Shown one piece after another: positions 7,145-8,138 of a stretch of DNA of 8,138 nucleotides (the first letter of the stretch is position 1; every line of letters begins with the position of its first letter). The position numbers and the translations under genes are program-made. Below the pieces are notes generated by a model. The model was not told where the DNA came from. It searched no databases and saw only the letters and a list, made by a program, of their open reading frames with translations. Source of the DNA: Candidatus Hodarchaeota archaeon (GTDB lineage Archaea; Asgardarchaeota; Heimdallarchaeia; Hodarchaeales; Hodarchaeaceae); NCBI GenBank assembly GCA_016840305.1, contig JAEOSP010000138.1:1-8138 (forward strand). Reading direction: 5' to 3'.

Positions 7145-7315
7145 GAGCGTACAATGACAACTATTAGACTAGAAAAACTGGAGGTGATGACGAAGGATTT
7201 TTCTTCTCGGAACCCTTTGCGGATTTCTTCTTCAGTAAATCTTTTAAACTCGGAGAGAGAAGAATCATCTTGAAAAAGAATTTGTTGTTACTTTTTACAC
7301 AGGGGAACAATCAGA
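7145..7315. other. Intergenic stretch with overlapping open frames, coding status unclear
   Basis: Between the terminator and the microprotein, several frames are open on both strands. The plus strand has a 39-residue frame from ATG 7154 to TGA 7271-7273. The minus strand has a 34-residue frame from ATG 7268 to TAA 7164-7166, rich in Lys and Ser, and another minus frame open from about 7287 down to 7111 without a standard start (it contains SEFKRFTEEEIRKGF). The plus strand also holds GGAGGTGAT (7180-7188), a full match to an archaeal Shine-Dalgarno site, without a start codon at a normal distance. The strand asymmetry of purines here (GAGAGAGAAGA) favours open frames by composition alone, so I call no gene. 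Confidence 0.3.
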
Positions 7316-7441
7316 ATGGATATAATATCGATTTTGTTAACATTGATTAGCCTAGGGATAATAATCCTACTCGGAGGGTTCTTAATCATAAGTGTTTTAA
7401 TTCTATTGTATTTGGTCGCAACTGGAAAACGATGGGATTAA
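7316..7441 (+). CDS. Single-pass membrane microprotein, 41 residues
   Basis: A short open frame from ATG 7316 to TAA 7439-7441. I do not recognise it. After MD it is almost wholly hydrophobic (residues 3-35; Ile, Leu, Val and three Gly), long enough for one membrane span, and ends in a short polar tail, TGKRWD. The basic tail suggests that the C-terminus faces the cytosol. A purine-rich AGGGG (7301-7305) lies 10 bases before the ATG, a slightly long but usable ribosome binding site distance. The frame stops seven bases before the convergent queD stop, filling the space without overlap, as real genes do. It is not a shadow of another gene, since nothing else is called in this span. Against it: AT-rich DNA readily gives Ile/Leu-rich frames, and short frames carry little evidence. 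Confidence 0.5.
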   Translation: MDIISILLTLISLGIIILLGGFLIISVLILLYLVATGKRWD

Positions 7442-7448
7442 AAGAGCC

Positions 7449-7943
7449 TCAGTTTTTTAATTTATCAAAGTAAGAAACTTCATTTCCAGCTGTTTCAGCG
7501 ATTCCTACCTTTAATTGGAGCTCAGGGCACTGAGAAATATATTCTCTTAGCTTTTCAGAAATCTGTTCATGGAAAAATTTAGCTAAATTTTCAGAAGTCG
7601 TCTGGTTAGCTTTTTCCAGAATAACAACATCTTTTTGAGGAAACGAATACTCTTTACCTTTTACACGAACCAACCAGTTCATATTTTCCATTACTGATGT
7701 TACATGTATGGTTTTAGAATTTCCTGGAATCAAGATCTTATGATCCAGTTTTTCTATAATCGATTGAATAATTGAGTTGATATCACGAAAATCTATTAGA
7801 AAATCAGAATCAGATTGTTGGTACTCAATAGTAACTTTAACAACATAATTATGTCCATGTAATCTCTCACACTTAGAAAATCCAATTAAAAAATGACTTG
7901 CTGAAAAATGGTTCTTAGACCGTGAGTATTTTTGCTTGATAAT
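7449..7943 (-). CDS. queD: 6-carboxy/pyruvoyl-tetrahydropterin synthase family protein (QueD-like), non-standard start
   Basis: Zinc enzyme of the QueD/PTPS family; QueD makes 6-carboxytetrahydropterin from dihydroneopterin triphosphate for preQ0, used in archaea for archaeosine. Numbered from ATT 7943 (164 residues): zinc ligands His17 (FSASHF), His29 and His31 (LHGH); catalytic Cys25 in KCERLHGH; LIDFRDI (49-55); Asp67-His68 of the catalytic triad; TTSENL (115-120); and Glu150 in ETAGNEVSY, the pterin anchor. Cys with HGH favours QueD over PTPS-III. About 30 residues more than in E. coli QueD lie between Asp67-His68 and TTSENL, which I recall from archaeal members. The frame has no ATG, GTG or TTG between its upstream stop (TAA, 7944-7946) and Leu71, so a TTG start at 7733 would lose all three zinc ligands. 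A site AGAGATGA lies five bases before ATT 7943. Alternatively ATG 7950-7952 was the start and a stop at codon three breaks it. Confidence 0.85.
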   Translation of the reverse strand: MIKQKYSRSKNHFSASHFLIGFSKCERLHGHNYVVKVTIEYQQSDSDFLIDFRDINSIIQSIIEKLDHKILIPGNSKTIHVTSVMENMNWLVRVKGKEYSFPQKDVVILEKANQTTSENLAKFFHEQISEKLREYISQCPELQLKVGIAETAGNEVSYFDKLKN

Positions 7944-7948
7944 TTATA

Positions 7949-7956
7949 TCATCTCT
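7949..7956 (-). promoter_or_regulatory. Shine-Dalgarno-like site before the AUU codon of queD
   Basis: AGAGATGA on the minus strand matches 6 of 8 bases of GGAGGTGA and lies five bases before ATT 7943. This is the same match count and the same spacing as the site of the aminopeptidase gene. It contains the ATG (7950-7952) that opens the three-codon frame ATG-ATA-TAA, so that ATG is more likely part of the binding site than a start. Confidence 0.45.
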
Positions 7957-8138
7957 TTGATAATGTTAGGTTTTTCTCATTGTTCTGAAATCTAGATTAG
8001 CAGTGATTCCTTTAAATTTTGGCTAGTAAAGCCATCAAATGAAAAAACCTCTTCCACATATTATGATTGTGACATCGTTCTTTTAATGTTATAGATAGTA
8101 AATTTACCTATACTTCTCATAGGAGATTTTTATTTGAC
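7957..8138. other. Intergenic region at the right edge
   Basis: Upstream region of queD. Apart from the TATA candidate it holds no frame longer than about 11 codons that I would call. Near the edge on the plus strand, AGGAGA (8121-8126) follows an AT-rich stretch and could be the ribosome binding site of a gene that starts just outside the window. No tRNA or hairpin of note is present; GGCT-agtaa-AGCC (8021-8033) is only a four-base stem. Confidence 0.3.
8009..8021 (-). promoter_or_regulatory. Putative TATA box of queD
   Basis: The minus strand reads AAAATTTAAAGG, including TTTAAA, about 70 bases before ATT 7943. Initiation about 25 bases further on would give a leader of roughly 45 bases, enough for the ribosome binding site at 7949-7956. 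Weak evidence in AT-rich DNA. Confidence 0.3.

Noticed and set aside
7449..7733. queD starting at TTG 7733
   Set aside because: It would remove the three zinc ligands, the catalytic Cys and the catalytic Asp-His, which are all intact upstream in the same frame.
8104..8136. Eleven-codon minus-strand frame touching the right edge
   Set aside because: It could be the tail of a gene beyond the window, but it is too short to support.

Overview
The window is AT-rich and reads as archaeal, from an uncultivated lineage. Supporting signs are a tricorn-factor-type M1 aminopeptidase, the archaeal-style ATP-NAD kinase relative COG3199, a single-domain ThiI-type PP-loop protein, a GcvH-like lipoyl carrier and a QueD with the long insertion I associate with archaeal members. 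The archaeal signals fit too: TTTAAA-type TATA boxes, oligo-T stops without hairpins, and Shine-Dalgarno sites of the GGAGGTGA type. An Asgard (Promethearchaeota) origin is my best guess, but it is inferred from gene content and not proven.

Layout. At the left edge (1-365, +) is the C-terminal end of an L-fucose isomerase-like protein. Convergent to it is an M1 metallo-aminopeptidase (379-2853, -), preceded on the same strand by an NAD-dependent epimerase/dehydratase (2985-3992, -), with an oligo-T terminator between the two. The epimerase diverges from a COG3199 ATP-NAD kinase-like protein (4110-5270, +). That gene ends 25 bases from a convergent ThiI-type PP-loop sulfurtransferase domain protein (5296-6009, -). 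A promoter region with a perfect 14-bp palindrome (6072-6085) separates the PP-loop gene from a plus-strand pair: a small unknown protein (about 6229-6528) and a GcvH-like lipoyl carrier (6647-7114). The unknown gene ends in TAG, but its frame stays open for 45 more codons and runs into the start of the carrier gene. After a T8 terminator comes a 170-base stretch of uncertain coding status, then an unlisted 41-residue membrane microprotein (7316-7441, +). It converges within 7 bases on a QueD/PTPS-type enzyme (7449-7943, -). The QueD frame has no ATG, GTG or TTG near its real N-terminus and seems to start at AUU behind a well-spaced ribosome binding site.

The genes do not form one pathway. 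They look like housekeeping and accessory metabolism: peptide breakdown, sugar or nucleotide-sugar modification, NAD(P) or related phosphorylation, thio-modification, lipoyl-linked one-carbon or sulfur chemistry, and deazaguanine/pterin synthesis. No mobile element, CRISPR array, tRNA or rRNA was seen. The points most worth checking are the AUU (or broken) start of queD, the in-frame continuation after TAG at 6526, the membrane microprotein, and the palindrome in the PP-loop gene promoter.
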